From NCBI RefSeq assembly GCF_007004735.1, contig NZ_SSNL01000005.1, positions 310,001-374,000 on the forward strand: a DNA stretch of 64,000 nucleotides, in the 5' to 3' direction. Under the pieces are notes generated by a model. The model saw only the letters and a program-made list of their open reading frames with translations, was not told the origin of the DNA and made no database searches. The DNA is from Salinigranum halophilum (lineage in GTDB: Archaea > Halobacteriota > Halobacteria > Halobacteriales > Haloferacaceae). Below, one piece after another: positions 42,981 to 53,171 of the stretch (position 1 is the first letter of the stretch; the number at the start of each line of letters is the position of its first letter). The translations under genes and the position numbers were made by a program.

Positions 42981-44063
42981 TCACCGCCCAACGAGCTTCT
43001 TCAGTCCCTGCTTCGAGAAGAGCGAGGTGGGTCGGTCCATGTGGACGCCGATCTCGCCCGAGAGCGCCCGCAGCCCGAACTGCTGGACGGGTTCGGGGAG
43101 CGAGTAACACCGTCGGACCCAGTGGCCGAGGCTGATCTCGCGGGCGAGGTCCTCGCGCCACGCGGTCTCGTAGTCGGCCAGCGTCGACGGGGCGTCGGGT
43201 TCGATGGTTCGGACCGCGTGGTCCGCGGCGGTCATGCCGTAGAGGATGCCGCCGCCGGTGAACGGCTTGGTCTGAGCGGCCGCGTCACCGATCAGGAAAG
43301 CGCGGTCGGTCGTCACCGTCTCGGGCGGACCGATGGGAATCGCCCCCGAACAGAAGTGGTCGGTGTCGACGTCGTACTGGTGAGTGAGTGTGTCGAACAT
43401 CTCGTTGACCGACGCGCCGGGCGGGGCCGCGAGGCCGTACTCGACGCCCGCCTCGCCGCGGGGGATGCGCCACGCGAAGAAGCGCGGGACGGTGAGGTGG
43501 ACGTCGACGTAGTCGCCGTGGTCGACCTCGTCGGAGAACGCGAGGACGCCGTGGAGCGTCTCGCCCGGTTCGGGCAGGCCGAGCGACCGACGGACCCGCG
43601 AGACCGGGCCGTCACAGCCGGCGACCATCTTCGCCGTGACCTCCTCTGTCGCTCCCTCGTGTTTGACCGTGAGGACGACGCAGTCGTCGTGTTCGTCGAC
43701 ACCCGTCACCGTGTGTCGTTCGCGGACGTCCGCGCCCGCCTCGCGGGCGAGGTCCGCGAGCGTCCGGTCGAGTTCGACACGGTCGATGACGTTCGAGACC
43801 TCCTCGCGCTTGTAGAAGCGACGCGCGCCGGTCTTCGGGCCGCCGACGTGGAAGTCCGCCCCGTAGATGCGGTTCTGGAACAGATGGTCTGTCGCCTCCG
43901 GCGGCAGGAAGTCCCAGATGTCGGTCGAGACGTGTCCAGAGCACGCGAGCGGCGTCCCTACCTCGCCTTTCTCGAGGGCGAGGACGTCGTAGCCGGCCTC
44001 GGCGGCCCGGCGAGCGAACCGGGCGCCTGCGGGGCCGACTCCCACCACGACGAAATCGTACAT
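42981..44063 (-). CDS. Geranylgeranyl-reductase-family flavoprotein
   Basis: A 360-residue FAD-dependent oxidoreductase. The dinucleotide motif VVVGVGPAGARFARRAAEAGYDVLALEK opens the protein. The second FAD region is AFLIGDAAAQTKPFTGGGILYGM. The family includes reductases that saturate the geranylgeranyl chains of archaeal membrane lipids and menaquinone. A CSGHVS motif near 41-46 is also conserved in the family. The lipid substrate of this paralogue is unproven. The start is the ATG at 44063. Confidence 0.9.
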   Translation of the reverse strand: MYDFVVVGVGPAGARFARRAAEAGYDVLALEKGEVGTPLACSGHVSTDIWDFLPPEATDHLFQNRIYGADFHVGGPKTGARRFYKREEVSNVIDRVELDRTLADLAREAGADVRERHTVTGVDEHDDCVVLTVKHEGATEEVTAKMVAGCDGPVSRVRRSLGLPEPGETLHGVLAFSDEVDHGDYVDVHLTVPRFFAWRIPRGEAGVEYGLAAPPGASVNEMFDTLTHQYDVDTDHFCSGAIPIGPPETVTTDRAFLIGDAAAQTKPFTGGGILYGMTAADHAVRTIEPDAPSTLADYETAWREDLAREISLGHWVRRCYSLPEPVQQFGLRALSGEIGVHMDRPTSLFSKQGLKKLVGR

Positions 44064-44139
44064 CGCCTCACCCTATCGGGAGCGCGAGTAAATATCTTCT
44101 CGAAACGACGTGTCCGCTCCGTGCGTCGGCGGTGCCCGT

Positions 44140-45123
44140 TCAGACGGCTGTGAGCCCCGCGACGGCTGCGTCGTCGGGGACGGAGAGGGGAAGCCTGGAC
44201 CATATTTCGCCGTCGGGTGCGCGGAACAACCCCGCGTTCGACAGCGCGTAGAAGCCCTCGTCACCGACCGCGAGGACGTACCGCGTCACTCCCTCGCCCG
44301 TCGGCAGTCCGTCGACGCGGTCCCACGGGGCCGCGCCGCGCTTCCGGTAGAGGTACGTCTCCGCCGACCCGGCGCGATGGGCGCTCGTCGCACCGCGGGC
44401 GGCGGAGAGGAGTCGATGGTCGGGGTCTGCGGGGTCGACGACAACGCTCCAGCAGTACCGATGCGCGAGCCCCTCCTGTGGGTGGTGCCACGTCTCCCCA
44501 CCGTCGGTGGTCTCGGCGTAGCCGTCGCCGGCGGCACAGTACGCCCGGCCCGGTGCACCGGCGTGGGTCGCCATCGAGTGGGTGTCCCGTCTCGACCCCG
44601 CGACGCGGTCTTCCCACGTCTCGCCGCCGTCGTGGGTCTGGACGAGTGCACCGGCCTCGACGGCGACGTAGAGGTGTGCCGGGTCGTGTGGGTCGACTTC
44701 GATCCACCGGACGTGGTGGGTGTGGGGTCGTGGCGGGAACGCCCACGACGACGCGGAAGGGAGGTCGGTGAGGGCGTCGCAGGCGGTCCACGCGTCGGCA
44801 GCCGGGGAGCGATACACCCGGCTCGGTTCGGTCCCGGCCCACCAGGTGACGTCACCGTTGCCCGACGGCGCACACGTGAGGCTCGTGACCCGGTCGTGGT
44901 CGATACCGTCGACGGCGTGCCAGGTCTCGCCCGCGTCCGCCGAGCGGAAGAGGCCGTGGTCGGCCGTACCACAGCAGACGGTGTCGCCGTCGACGGGCGA
45001 GACGGCGATGCACTGGAGCGAGGCGTCGGCTGTCGGCGTCGTCCTCTCACGGACGTCCGTCTCGTCGTCACCGACGTCGACGACGGCGACGCGGTCGGGA
45101 AGGGTGGCGTAGAGCCGGTCCAT
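44140..45123 (-). CDS. BNR/sialidase-like beta-propeller protein
   Basis: A 327-residue soluble protein with Asp-box (BNR) repeats: SADAGETWHAVD, THDGGETWEDRV and TTDGGETWHHPQ each fit SxDxGxTW. Strands with DPHDPAHLYVAVE and DPADPDHRLLSAA complete each blade. No catalytic residues of sialidases can be identified and no signal peptide is present, so it is probably an intracellular binding propeller. The start is the ATG at 45123 (MDRLYATL). Function unknown. Confidence 0.85.
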   Translation of the reverse strand: MDRLYATLPDRVAVVDVGDDETDVRERTTPTADASLQCIAVSPVDGDTVCCGTADHGLFRSADAGETWHAVDGIDHDRVTSLTCAPSGNGDVTWWAGTEPSRVYRSPAADAWTACDALTDLPSASSWAFPPRPHTHHVRWIEVDPHDPAHLYVAVEAGALVQTHDGGETWEDRVAGSRRDTHSMATHAGAPGRAYCAAGDGYAETTDGGETWHHPQEGLAHRYCWSVVVDPADPDHRLLSAARGATSAHRAGSAETYLYRKRGAAPWDRVDGLPTGEGVTRYVLAVGDEGFYALSNAGLFRAPDGEIWSRLPLSVPDDAAVAGLTAV

Positions 45124-45212
45124 ACGGCCCGATAGGCGCGCGAGTCTGAAAGCGGCGGCGGCGCGCCCGCTCGTCCCCAACGTATTTCACGCCCTCACCA
45201 GTCTCCCTCCAC

Positions 45213-46346
45213 ATGTCAGCTAGTCCGTTCGACGCGAGCGGTCCCGAGCGCGTCCGCCACCTGTTCGACGCGCACCTCGACGCGGGCCTCCACCACGGTG
45301 CCCAACTCGCCGTCTTTGCCGACGGCGAGTGCGTCCTCGACGTCGCCGGCGGCGTCACCGGACCCGAGGGAGCGGAGACGACGCCCGGGCAGCGTCACCT
45401 GCTCTTCTCGTGTACGAAGCCCTACGCGGGCGTCTGCCTCCACCACCTCCGCGACCAGGGGGCGCTGGACTACGACGACCCCGTCGTCGACCACTGGCCG
45501 GAGTTCGCCCGCGGCGACGACCGGAAGGCCGACGTGACGGTTCGGCACGTCCTCTCTCACCAGGCCGGTCTCCCGACGACGGGGTTCGAGGAGCGACCCG
45601 AAGAGTGGGGCGACTGGGACGCCGCCGTGACGGCGATGGAAGACGCCGACCTCGTGTTCGAGCCGGGCGAGACCGCGGCGTACCACTCGCTCTCGTACGG
45701 GTTTCTGGTGGGTGAACTCGTCCGGCGGGTCTCGGGGACGCCCGTCGACGAGTACGCCCGCGAACACGTCTTCGACCCGCTGGGGATGGACGACACGAGC
45801 ATCGGCCTCCCCGACGACGTCGCGGGCGACGAGGTCGCGACGCTGGTCGGCTTCGAACCGTACGACGCCTGCCGGGAGGCCGGGGCGGGTCTCGACACGA
45901 GCACGAAAGACGCCGCGGCGCTGTTCAACAGAACGTCCATCCAGCGGGCGGTCGTCCCCGCCGCGACGGGTATCGGCACCGCCCGGGACATGGCCCGCTT
46001 CTACGCCTGTCTCGCGAACGGCGGCGAACTCGACGGAGTTCGACTCCTCGAAGCGGAGACGGTCGCCGAGGCGACCGCCTGTCAGGTCGAGGTCGAACGC
46101 GACGGGACGATGGGCGTCCCGAGTCGGTACGCGCTCGGGTTCGGCTGCGGCGGCACGCCGTGGGACAAGTACGGGTCGCTCTCTCCTCTCGAAACGTTCG
46201 GCCACGGCGGCCTGGGGAGCATCGTCGGCTGGGCCGACCCCGGCGGCGTGGCGATGGCGTACGTCACCAACGGCGTCCGCCACGAGTACGAACACGGCGC
46301 ACGGGTGAACACGATGGCCGACGCCGTGCGGACGGTGTTCGACTGA
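45213..46346 (+). CDS. Class C beta-lactamase-type serine hydrolase
   Basis: A 377-residue protein of the serine hydrolase / penicillin-binding-like family. The nucleophile motif SxxK is S66-C-T-K69 in LLFSCTKPYAG. A Tyr-containing motif, Y157-H-S159 in GETAAYHSLSYGFLVGELV, takes the YxN place, and FGHGGLGS near 330 resembles the HxG (KTG-like) box. No signal peptide is present, so it acts inside the cell, more likely as an esterase or peptidase than a beta-lactamase. It is convergent with the next membrane-protein gene, one base apart. Confidence 0.92.
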   Translation: MSASPFDASGPERVRHLFDAHLDAGLHHGAQLAVFADGECVLDVAGGVTGPEGAETTPGQRHLLFSCTKPYAGVCLHHLRDQGALDYDDPVVDHWPEFARGDDRKADVTVRHVLSHQAGLPTTGFEERPEEWGDWDAAVTAMEDADLVFEPGETAAYHSLSYGFLVGELVRRVSGTPVDEYAREHVFDPLGMDDTSIGLPDDVAGDEVATLVGFEPYDACREAGAGLDTSTKDAAALFNRTSIQRAVVPAATGIGTARDMARFYACLANGGELDGVRLLEAETVAEATACQVEVERDGTMGVPSRYALGFGCGGTPWDKYGSLSPLETFGHGGLGSIVGWADPGGVAMAYVTNGVRHEYEHGARVNTMADAVRTVFD

Positions 46347-46347
46347 G

Positions 46348-46788
46348 CTATCCGTCGGACTCGGCACTGGCTCCGACCGTCTCCCGGAGGCGTGACGCCC
46401 AGCCCCGATAGCCGAGGGCGTACGCACCGGCGTAGACGGCGGTCGTGAACCCGACACCGAGAACACGCGCGGGAGAGCGTCCCGTCGTCGGCGCGGCGTC
46501 GAGGACACCCAAGAAGAACACGACGGGGAGTCCCAGCGCGAGCGTCAGCGCGACAGTCCAGAAGAACCACGCCCCGAGCGGGCCGACGGGGCGGCTCGAC
46601 CACCAGAACCACGTCGCGACCGGCGCGGCGAGCGCAGCCACCACCACGAGGTCGGAGACGGGAGGGGACACCGACAGCGCGTCGACGACGACACTGACCG
46701 GGACGACGAGCAACAGGAGCCAGCCGACGAACGCGAGGAGGAGGTCGAGGGGCGAGCGGGAGGGCACGGCTGTCGTGGCGACCGCCAC
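46348..46788 (-). CDS. Membrane protein of unknown function
   Basis: A 146-residue protein with four hydrophobic segments (about 13-35, 42-60, 66-90, 105-130), short loops and an acidic end. I chose the GTG at 46788; a GTG seven codons later is also possible. It begins 17 bases after the upstream membrane-protein gene, so the two probably form an operon. No family recognised. Confidence 0.7.
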   Translation of the reverse strand: MAVATTAVPSRSPLDLLLAFVGWLLLLVVPVSVVVDALSVSPPVSDLVVVAALAAPVATWFWWSSRPVGPLGAWFFWTVALTLALGLPVVFFLGVLDAAPTTGRSPARVLGVGFTTAVYAGAYALGYRGWASRLRETVGASAESDG

Positions 46789-46805
46789 GGGCAAAACTCC
46801 GGGGG

Positions 46806-47222
46806 TCAGTCGTCGGCCGGGGTCGCGCCTCGCGTCGGACCACCCCCGCCGAGGTCCGTCGTCGCGGCCTGCCAGGCCATGACGACCATGGCCGCGATGA
46901 GACAGAGCCCCCAGACGAAGACGGCCGGGAGGAGGAACGTGACGCCGAAACCGACGCCTACCCACACGCTCACCGGCAGGAGCCACTGGCCGACGACGAA
47001 CAGCCCCGTCACCGCGGCGCGGAGCGTGCCGGTCAGAGCGAACGCGTCGACGGCGAATCCCATGACGATGGCGAGAATCGAGAGCACGCCGAGGTGGGCG
47101 TGCCCGCCGACCAGCCAGCCCGGTACCGCGACGCCGCCCGCGGCCAGCGAGTGCTGGTACATCCCGACGAGCATCATGGCTGTCAGTCCGAGGAACCCGG
47201 AGGTCTTGAGTACACGAGTCAT
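46806..47222 (-). CDS. Membrane protein with His-Ala-His motif
   Basis: A 138-residue protein with four predicted membrane helices. After the first (GLTAMMLVGMYQHSLAAGG) comes WLVGGHAHLGVLSILAIVMGFAV, with a conserved-looking HAH at the start of the second helix. Such histidines in small four-helix proteins can bind heme or metals, but nothing here proves it. The start is the ATG at 47222. It is first in a two-gene unit with the membrane protein at 46348-46788. Confidence 0.7.
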   Translation of the reverse strand: MTRVLKTSGFLGLTAMMLVGMYQHSLAAGGVAVPGWLVGGHAHLGVLSILAIVMGFAVDAFALTGTLRAAVTGLFVVGQWLLPVSVWVGVGFGVTFLLPAVFVWGLCLIAAMVVMAWQAATTDLGGGGPTRGATPADD

Positions 47223-47306
47223 GGTAACACGTGTCAATGTAACGGGTGGAGCAACCTGTAGACACCACCTGAGTACTCCGGCCGACGAGGAGACGACGGA
47301 CCGACC

Positions 47307-50261
47307 TCAGTCGTCGTCGCTCGGGGGCGTCGCCTTCTCAGGTCGGCGGTCCGAGCGTGGCCCCGCGAGTTCGACCGCGGGGAGGAGGTCTCGCAGGTAG
47401 CGCCCGGTGTGAGAGGCGTCGGTACGGGCCACCTCCTCGGGCGTACCGTGGGCGACGATTTCGCCCCCGTCCTCGCCGCCCTCCGGCCCCAGGTCGACGA
47501 TGCGGTCGGCGTTCTTCACGAGGTCGAGTTCGTGCTCGATGACGACGACGGTGTTGCCGTTGTCGACGAGTCGGTGCAACACCTCGATGAGCTTCCGTTC
47601 GTCCTCCTTGTGGAGGCCCGTGGTGGGTTCGTCGAGGAGGTAGAGGGTGTTGCCCGAGTCCTTCTTCCCGAGTTCTTCGGCGAGTTTCACGCGCTGGGCT
47701 TCGCCCCCCGAGAGCGTCGTGGAGGGCTGTCCCAGACGCATGTAGCCGAGGCCGACGTCCTTCAGGAGTTTCAATCTCCGCCGAATCTGGGAGTTGGCCT
47801 CGAAGAACTCGTACGCCTCGTCGACCTCCATCCCCAGGACGTCCGCGATGGTCTTGCCCTTGTACGTGACGTCCAGGGTCTCGTCGTTGTAGCGGTCGCC
47901 GTCACAGTCCTCACAGGGGACGTAGACGTCCGAGAGGAAGTTCATCTCGATTTTGACCGTCCCCTGCCCACCGCAGGCCTCACACCGTCCGCCCTTGACG
48001 TTGAACGAGAAGCGCCCCTTCTTGTAACCACGCTGTTTCGACAGTTTGGTCTCGGCGAACAGTTCGCGGACGTAGTCGAAGACCCCGGTGTACGTCGCGG
48101 GGTTCGACCGCGGCGTCCGACCGATGGGCGACTGGTCGATGAGTCGCACCGTCTCGATGTCGTCGATGCCCTCGATGGCGTCGTGTTCGCCGGGGTCGAC
48201 CGAGGTGTTGTCGTTCATCCGGCGGGCGAGTCCCTTGTAGAGGATGTCGTGGATGAGCGTCGACTTCCCCGACCCGGAGACGCCCGTAATCGCCGTGAAC
48301 GTCCCGAGCGGAAGGTCGACGTCGAGGTCCTTCAGGTTGTGCTGACGGGCCCCCCGGACGGTGAGCGCACCCGACGACTCCCGGCGCTCGTCGGGGACGG
48401 GAATCTGCTTCCGCCCCGAGAGGTACTCCGCGGTGACCGAGTCGTCGACGGCACAGACGTCGTCGAAGTCCCCCTGTGCGACGACCTCGCCGCCGCGTTT
48501 GCCCGGGCCGGGACCCATGTCGATGATGTTGTCCGCGCGGCGCATCGTCTCCTCGTCGTGTTCGACGACGATGAGCGTGTTACCGAGGTCGCGGAGGCCC
48601 TCGAGCGTGTTGAGCAGGCGGTCGTTGTCGCGCTGGTGGAGGCCGATGGAGGGCTCGTCGAGGACGTAGAGGACGCCGACGAGTCCGGAGCCGACCTGCG
48701 TCGCGAGGCGGATGCGCTGGCTCTCGCCGCCCGAGAGGGTGGAGGCCTCACGGTCGAGCGTCAGGTACTCGAGCCCGACCTCGCACATGAAGCCGAGGCG
48801 GGCACGAATCTCCTTCAGAATCTCCTCGGCGATGGTCCGCTCGCGCTCGCCCATCTCCGCTTCCATCCCCTCGAAGTGGTCGAGGGCGTCGCCGATGCTC
48901 ATCCGGTTGACCTCGGTGATGGCGGTGCCCTGCACGAGGACCGACCGCGACTGCGGCTTCAGGCGCGTGCCGTCACAGGCGGGACAGGTGGTGACCGCCA
49001 TGTACTTCTCGATGTGGTCGCGCGTCGACTCCGAGTCGGTCTCGACGTGCCGACGTTCGAGGTTGGGGATGACGCCCTCGAACCGCTTCGTCTTCCGTCG
49101 GGTGCCGTTCTTCGTCTGCCGCTCGAACACCACCTCCTCGTCGGTGCCGTAGAGGAACTGTCGCTGGACGTCGGGAGCGAGGTCCTCGAACGGCGTCGAC
49201 ACGGAGACGCCGAAGTGCCGCGCCACGGAGTCCAGCCGCGTGCGGTAGTACGACCGGTTGTAGCTCCAGGGCTCGAAGACGTGTTTGATGGGCTGGGCGG
49301 GGTCGGTGACGACGAGGCCCTCGTCGACCTCCTTCGTGTTGCCGATGCCCTCACACTCGGGACAGGCGCCGTGCGGGGAGTTGAACGAGAACGACCGCGT
49401 CTCGATTTCGGAGAAGTCGATGCCGCAGTGGGTACAGGCGAGCGACTCGGAGAACTCCACCACCAGTCGAGCGTCGCCCTCCCCGGCGAGGTCGCCCGTC
49501 GACCGGCTCTCGACGCCGAGGTGCACTCCTTCAGGCGGGTCGGGGAGGATGACCTTCAGCACCCCGCCAGCCTCTTCGAGGGCCGTCTCGACCGAGTCGG
49601 TGATGCGCGAGCGGGCCTCCTTCGACACCTTCACGCGGTCGACCACCACGTCGACGGTGTGGTCGTAGTTCTCGTCGAGGTCGGGTTTCTCGTACGCGAG
49701 GTCGTACTCCTCGCCGTCGACCTCGACTCTCGAATAGCCCTCGGCGACGAGTTCGTCGAAGCGGTCCTTGAACGCCCCTTTCTGGTCGCGAACGACCGGG
49801 GCACACAGCTTCGCTTTCGTCCCCTCGGGGAGCGAGAGGATGCGCGACACCATGTTCGACGCCGACTGTTCGCCGACCTCGCGGCCGCACTCGGGACAGT
49901 GCGGGGTGCCGACGCGGGCGTACAGGAGTCGGAGGTAGTCGTGTAACTCCGTCACCGTCCCGACGGTCGAGCGGGGGTTGTTCGCCGCGTTCTTCTGGTC
50001 GATGGAGATGGCGGGCGAGAGACCCTCCACGGACTCGACCTGCGGTTTGTCCATCTGTCCCAGGAAGTTGCGGGCGTACGCCGACAGCGACTCGATGTAC
50101 CGCCGTTGGCCCTCGGCGTAAATCGTCTCGAACGCCAGCGACGACTTACCCGACCCCGACAGCCCCGTGACGACCGTGAACTGCTCGCGAGGGATCTGGA
50201 CGTCGAGGTCCTTCAGGTTGTGTTCCTCTGCACCTCGAACCTCGATGAAGTCCTTGCTCAT
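47307..50261 (-). CDS. uvrA: Excinuclease ABC subunit A
   Basis: UvrA recognises DNA damage for nucleotide excision repair. The protein has 984 residues, slightly longer than E. coli UvrA. Two ATPase modules are present, with [10 protein letters not shown] near the start and [10 protein letters not shown] in the second half; signature motifs are [12 protein letters not shown] and [15 protein letters not shown]. Zinc modules include CTHCG and CPECEG in the first half and CEACGG with CEDCDG in the second. Haloarchaea use the bacterial UvrABC system; uvrB and uvrC are not in the window. The gene has an acidic C-terminal tail. Confidence 0.98.
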   Translation of the reverse strand: MSKDFIEVRGAEEHNLKDLDVQIPREQFTVVTGLSGSGKSSLAFETIYAEGQRRYIESLSAYARNFLGQMDKPQVESVEGLSPAISIDQKNAANNPRSTVGTVTELHDYLRLLYARVGTPHCPECGREVGEQSASNMVSRILSLPEGTKAKLCAPVVRDQKGAFKDRFDELVAEGYSRVEVDGEEYDLAYEKPDLDENYDHTVDVVVDRVKVSKEARSRITDSVETALEEAGGVLKVILPDPPEGVHLGVESRSTGDLAGEGDARLVVEFSESLACTHCGIDFSEIETRSFSFNSPHGACPECEGIGNTKEVDEGLVVTDPAQPIKHVFEPWSYNRSYYRTRLDSVARHFGVSVSTPFEDLAPDVQRQFLYGTDEEVVFERQTKNGTRRKTKRFEGVIPNLERRHVETDSESTRDHIEKYMAVTTCPACDGTRLKPQSRSVLVQGTAITEVNRMSIGDALDHFEGMEAEMGERERTIAEEILKEIRARLGFMCEVGLEYLTLDREASTLSGGESQRIRLATQVGSGLVGVLYVLDEPSIGLHQRDNDRLLNTLEGLRDLGNTLIVVEHDEETMRRADNIIDMGPGPGKRGGEVVAQGDFDDVCAVDDSVTAEYLSGRKQIPVPDERRESSGALTVRGARQHNLKDLDVDLPLGTFTAITGVSGSGKSTLIHDILYKGLARRMNDNTSVDPGEHDAIEGIDDIETVRLIDQSPIGRTPRSNPATYTGVFDYVRELFAETKLSKQRGYKKGRFSFNVKGGRCEACGGQGTVKIEMNFLSDVYVPCEDCDGDRYNDETLDVTYKGKTIADVLGMEVDEAYEFFEANSQIRRRLKLLKDVGLGYMRLGQPSTTLSGGEAQRVKLAEELGKKDSGNTLYLLDEPTTGLHKEDERKLIEVLHRLVDNGNTVVVIEHELDLVKNADRIVDLGPEGGEDGGEIVAHGTPEEVARTDASHTGRYLRDLLPAVELAGPRSDRRPEKATPPSDDD

Positions 50262-50347
50262 CTGAATCCGGGTAAGGAATCAGCGGGGGAATACCCATCG
50301 GTTGCCCCGACCGGGACGACCCAACGGACGAGCGACCCCCGTCGTCG

Positions 50348-51610
50348 TCAGCGGTCGACGCGACCGCGGAGCCGACCCGCGAAGACGAACACGAACAGGG
50401 CGACGACGGCCACGAGGACACCGAACCCGGGGAACTGCGTGCTCGTCTCCGTGCCGTCGGTCGGCTGTTCGTCCGTCGCGGTCGGCTCGGCGTCGGACCC
50501 GTCAGCCGGGCCCGCCGCCGTGGTCGTTCCGTCGGTTCCGGCGGAGACGGAGAGCGCCGCGACCACGTCGGTGAGGGCACTCGTCTCCGCCGCGAGCGTG
50601 GTGCCCGTCTCGAGGGCCGCAGTCGAGCGGTTGAGCGCGCTGGCCACTTCGGCCGCAGTCTCGTTCGTGGTCGCCGAGAGCGCCGCCGCGTCGTCGTCCT
50701 GTGCGTCGAGGAGCGACTGGAACTCGCCGACGTCTGCGGGGTGGCTCGGACCGGGCACGGCGAGTGCCTCGGCGAACGTGAACGACTGCGCAGCGAGCGC
50801 CGACTGACCGCCGCTTCCGCCCCCACCGGCTCCCGACCCATCGCCACCGGGGCCGTCACCGGCGTACTGGCGCGCCGCCGCGCGCTGCTCGCGCATCCCC
50901 TGTCGAAGCCCGGCCGCTTCGCGCTGTTGGGCGCGGACGCTCGCTCGCACCCCCGCGAGCGTGCCGTTCTCGGCTCGCAGTTGCGTGCGGAGTCGTGTCG
51001 CGGTCGCGTTCTGTTCGCGAGCCTGCGTCCGGAGGCGGTCGAGCGTCGCCGCGTCGCTCCCGTTGCGCAGCTGTGCGGTGAGTCGGGCGAGCTCGCGGTT
51101 CTGCGTCCGCAGCTGTGCCTGCGTGCGCTGTCGCTCGCGGAGCTGGTCGCCGAGACGCGCCAGCGCCCGCGCCTGCTCGCGGGTGCGTGTCTGTACCGCC
51201 GTCATGGTCTGTGCTTGGGTCCGTAGCTGCGTCCGAAGCCGCATCGCGGCCTGTCGCTGGCCGGCCGTCGCGGCGGGACCGCCGAGGTTGTCGGCGACCC
51301 GGACCTGCTCGCGGTGGCGCTCACGGAGTCGGTCGAGCGTCGCGTTCGTCTCGTTCAACCGTTCGCGGAGCCGCTCGTGCGAGCGGCGCTGTGCGGTGAG
51401 CGAGTCGTTCAGACGGTCGAGCGTCCGGTTCTGTTCGCGGAGTCGCGTCTGGAGCGCGTCGACGCCGGGGTCGTCCGTCTGTGCGACGACGGCGACGGGG
51501 GTGTGGCCCGTCACCGACTCGACGGCGACGAGACCCGCCACGGGGCTGGTGGAGACCACGAGGACGAGCAGCGTGACGAGCACGGTGCGAAGGGTCCGAG
51601 ATATCGTCAT
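50348..51610 (-). CDS. Secreted basic coiled-coil protein with PGF-CTERM anchor
   Basis: A 420-residue protein with an N-terminal Sec-type signal (about 1-40), then some 200 residues of heptad-like coiled coil built from LRTQ/LRER units, a Gly/Ser joint, a second helical part and a Thr-rich spacer. It ends in FPGFG, a hydrophobic helix and RLRGRVDR, a PGF-CTERM-type sorting tail. The coiled coil carries about 42 Arg against about 23 Asp plus Glu by my count, unusual for a surface protein of a halophile. It is expected to be lipid-anchored outside the cell. Confidence 0.8.
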   Translation of the reverse strand: MTISRTLRTVLVTLLVLVVSTSPVAGLVAVESVTGHTPVAVVAQTDDPGVDALQTRLREQNRTLDRLNDSLTAQRRSHERLRERLNETNATLDRLRERHREQVRVADNLGGPAATAGQRQAAMRLRTQLRTQAQTMTAVQTRTREQARALARLGDQLRERQRTQAQLRTQNRELARLTAQLRNGSDAATLDRLRTQAREQNATATRLRTQLRAENGTLAGVRASVRAQQREAAGLRQGMREQRAAARQYAGDGPGGDGSGAGGGGSGGQSALAAQSFTFAEALAVPGPSHPADVGEFQSLLDAQDDDAAALSATTNETAAEVASALNRSTAALETGTTLAAETSALTDVVAALSVSAGTDGTTTAAGPADGSDAEPTATDEQPTDGTETSTQFPGFGVLVAVVALFVFVFAGRLRGRVDR

Positions 51611-51756
51611 CCCACATAAATTTGCTTTTTCAGTACAAGACTGTTTCCGGTAGTCGCGCCGAACGTCAGGTTCGCTGAGATGACGGGGCGACGTCCGCGA
51701 CGCTCGGGAGTCGTGTGTCGGCGAGAGAAAGCCTCAGTTCGGCGTCAGCGGGACCG

Positions 51757-52113
51757 TCAGGCGAGTTTGCGGCGGGAGATGCCACAGCCCTGCGGGACGA
51801 TGATAATCTGGTCGTCGCCCTTCTGGACGATGTCGCCGTCGACCTCGCGGGCGACCTGCTGGAGGTCGTCGATGATGTGCTCCATCGTGCTGTCGTTGAT
51901 GCGGAGGCGGGTGACGTCGGCGATGACGATGTCGCCGTCGTAGACGGCGTCTTTGATGGCGATGACGTCCGTCTGGCCGCCGATTTCGGCGATGTGAACC
52001 TGCGTGCGTGCCTCACCGCCGCGGGCGGTGTCGAAGTCGTCCAGGTCGAGCGTGACGTAGTCGTCCGTGCTGTGACTCTGCCCCCCACTCAGGAGCTTAT
52101 TCATGATTCCCAT
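51757..52113 (-). CDS. sepF: Cell division protein SepF
   Basis: Archaeal SepF anchors FtsZ rings to the membrane. The protein has 118 residues. The N-terminal MGIMNKLLSGG is an amphipathic membrane-targeting helix. After an acidic linker comes the SepF core with VHIAEIGGQTDVIAIKDAVYDGDIVIADVTRLRIND and VAREVDGDIVQKGDDQIIIVPQG. In Haloferax volcanii SepF is essential and interacts with FtsZ2. An in-frame methionine at codon 4 is an alternative start. It lies between the tandem stress-protein gene and the coiled-coil surface-protein gene, all on one strand. Confidence 0.95.
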   Translation of the reverse strand: MGIMNKLLSGGQSHSTDDYVTLDLDDFDTARGGEARTQVHIAEIGGQTDVIAIKDAVYDGDIVIADVTRLRINDSTMEHIIDDLQQVAREVDGDIVQKGDDQIIIVPQGCGISRRKLA

Positions 52114-52204
52114 GCACAGTACAGTGCGATGTGGGGGCTTAGTTTTACGTCAGACACCCGCATGACATCGGCTGACTCGGGGACGACGGGGGAGACGGCG
52201 GCGG

Positions 52205-53086
52205 TCAGGAGTCGACGTCGTCGGGTTCCCGTCGCAACAGCACGGGGACGGGCGAACTCCGGACGATCTTCGTGGCGACGCCCCCGAGGACCGAGCGGCT
52301 GAAGTCGGTCTCGCCGTGGACGCCGAGGGAGACGAGGTCGACCTCGTTGTCCGTCAGATACGACCGAATCTCGCGGTAGGGACGGCCGTGCGCCGTCGAC
52401 CGCGTCACCACGTCGACGCCGGCGTCCTCCGCACGCGCGACTGCCTCGGTCAGAATCTCGTCCGCCCGCTGGTCGAACTCCTCGCTGGCGACGGCCGAGC
52501 GCACGTCGAAGCCGAGGCTCGCCGTCTCGACGACGTGTAAGAGATGCAACGCCGCGCCCGTCGCCCGGGCGAGGGCGATACCCGATTCGAGCGCCAACCC
52601 GGCGGCTGCGCTCCCGTCGGTGGCGACGAGGACCGTCCGCGGCGGGTAGACGAACTCGCGGTCCTCCTCGGGGGTGACGACGACCACCGGGACCGTCGCA
52701 GCGCCGACGACCCGCTCCGTGACGCTCCCGAGGAAGACCCTCGTGAGCCCCGTTCGCCCGTGCGTCGGCATGACGACGAGGTCGATGTCGTACTCGTCGG
52801 CGTAGTCGACGATAGTCTTCGCCGGGTCGCCCTGCAGGACGGCCGAGACCGTCTCGACGCCGCGAGCGTCCGCGCGGTCGACCGCCTCGTCGACCACCTC
52901 CCGACCGGCGGATTCGAGGACGTCGACGACCTGCCCGCCGATACGGGTGAGGCTGTCCTGGTTCGTGTCCGCGACGGTGAGCACGTGGAGCGTCGCGTCG
53001 TGGTCGGCCGCGACGTCGAGCGCGTACTCGAGTGCCGCCCGGGCAGGGTCGCTCCCATCGGTCGGAAACAACAGTCGAGTGTACAT
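52205..53086 (-). CDS. Tandem-domain universal stress protein
   Basis: A 293-residue protein with two fused UspA domains. The first (1-145) starts MYTRLLFPTDGSDPARAAL and ends DLVVMPTHGRTGLTRVFLGSVTERVV. The second starts TVLVATDGSAAAGLAL and ends LVSLGVHGETDFSRSVLGGVATKIV. Both carry the G-2x-G-9x-G-S-like ATP-binding pattern. Such tandem proteins act as intramolecular dimers. The physiological role is unknown. Confidence 0.93.
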   Translation of the reverse strand: MYTRLLFPTDGSDPARAALEYALDVAADHDATLHVLTVADTNQDSLTRIGGQVVDVLESAGREVVDEAVDRADARGVETVSAVLQGDPAKTIVDYADEYDIDLVVMPTHGRTGLTRVFLGSVTERVVGAATVPVVVVTPEEDREFVYPPRTVLVATDGSAAAGLALESGIALARATGAALHLLHVVETASLGFDVRSAVASEEFDQRADEILTEAVARAEDAGVDVVTRSTAHGRPYREIRSYLTDNEVDLVSLGVHGETDFSRSVLGGVATKIVRSSPVPVLLRREPDDVDS

Positions 53087-53171
53087 ACAGTGACATCACC
53101 CCGGAGACTGATATAGCGACGGGTCGGTCTGCACGCGGCGAGAACCGACCGGACCGCAGAGCGCCGCGGCG

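Noticed and set aside
45213-46346. A beta-lactamase conferring resistance
   Set aside because: The SxxK motif is present but there is no signal peptide and the YxN motif is altered; family members in archaea are more often esterases or peptidases.
47409-49946. An 845-codon open frame on the plus strand
   Set aside because: It is antisense to uvrA, whose motifs are unambiguous; the frame is a codon-bias artefact.
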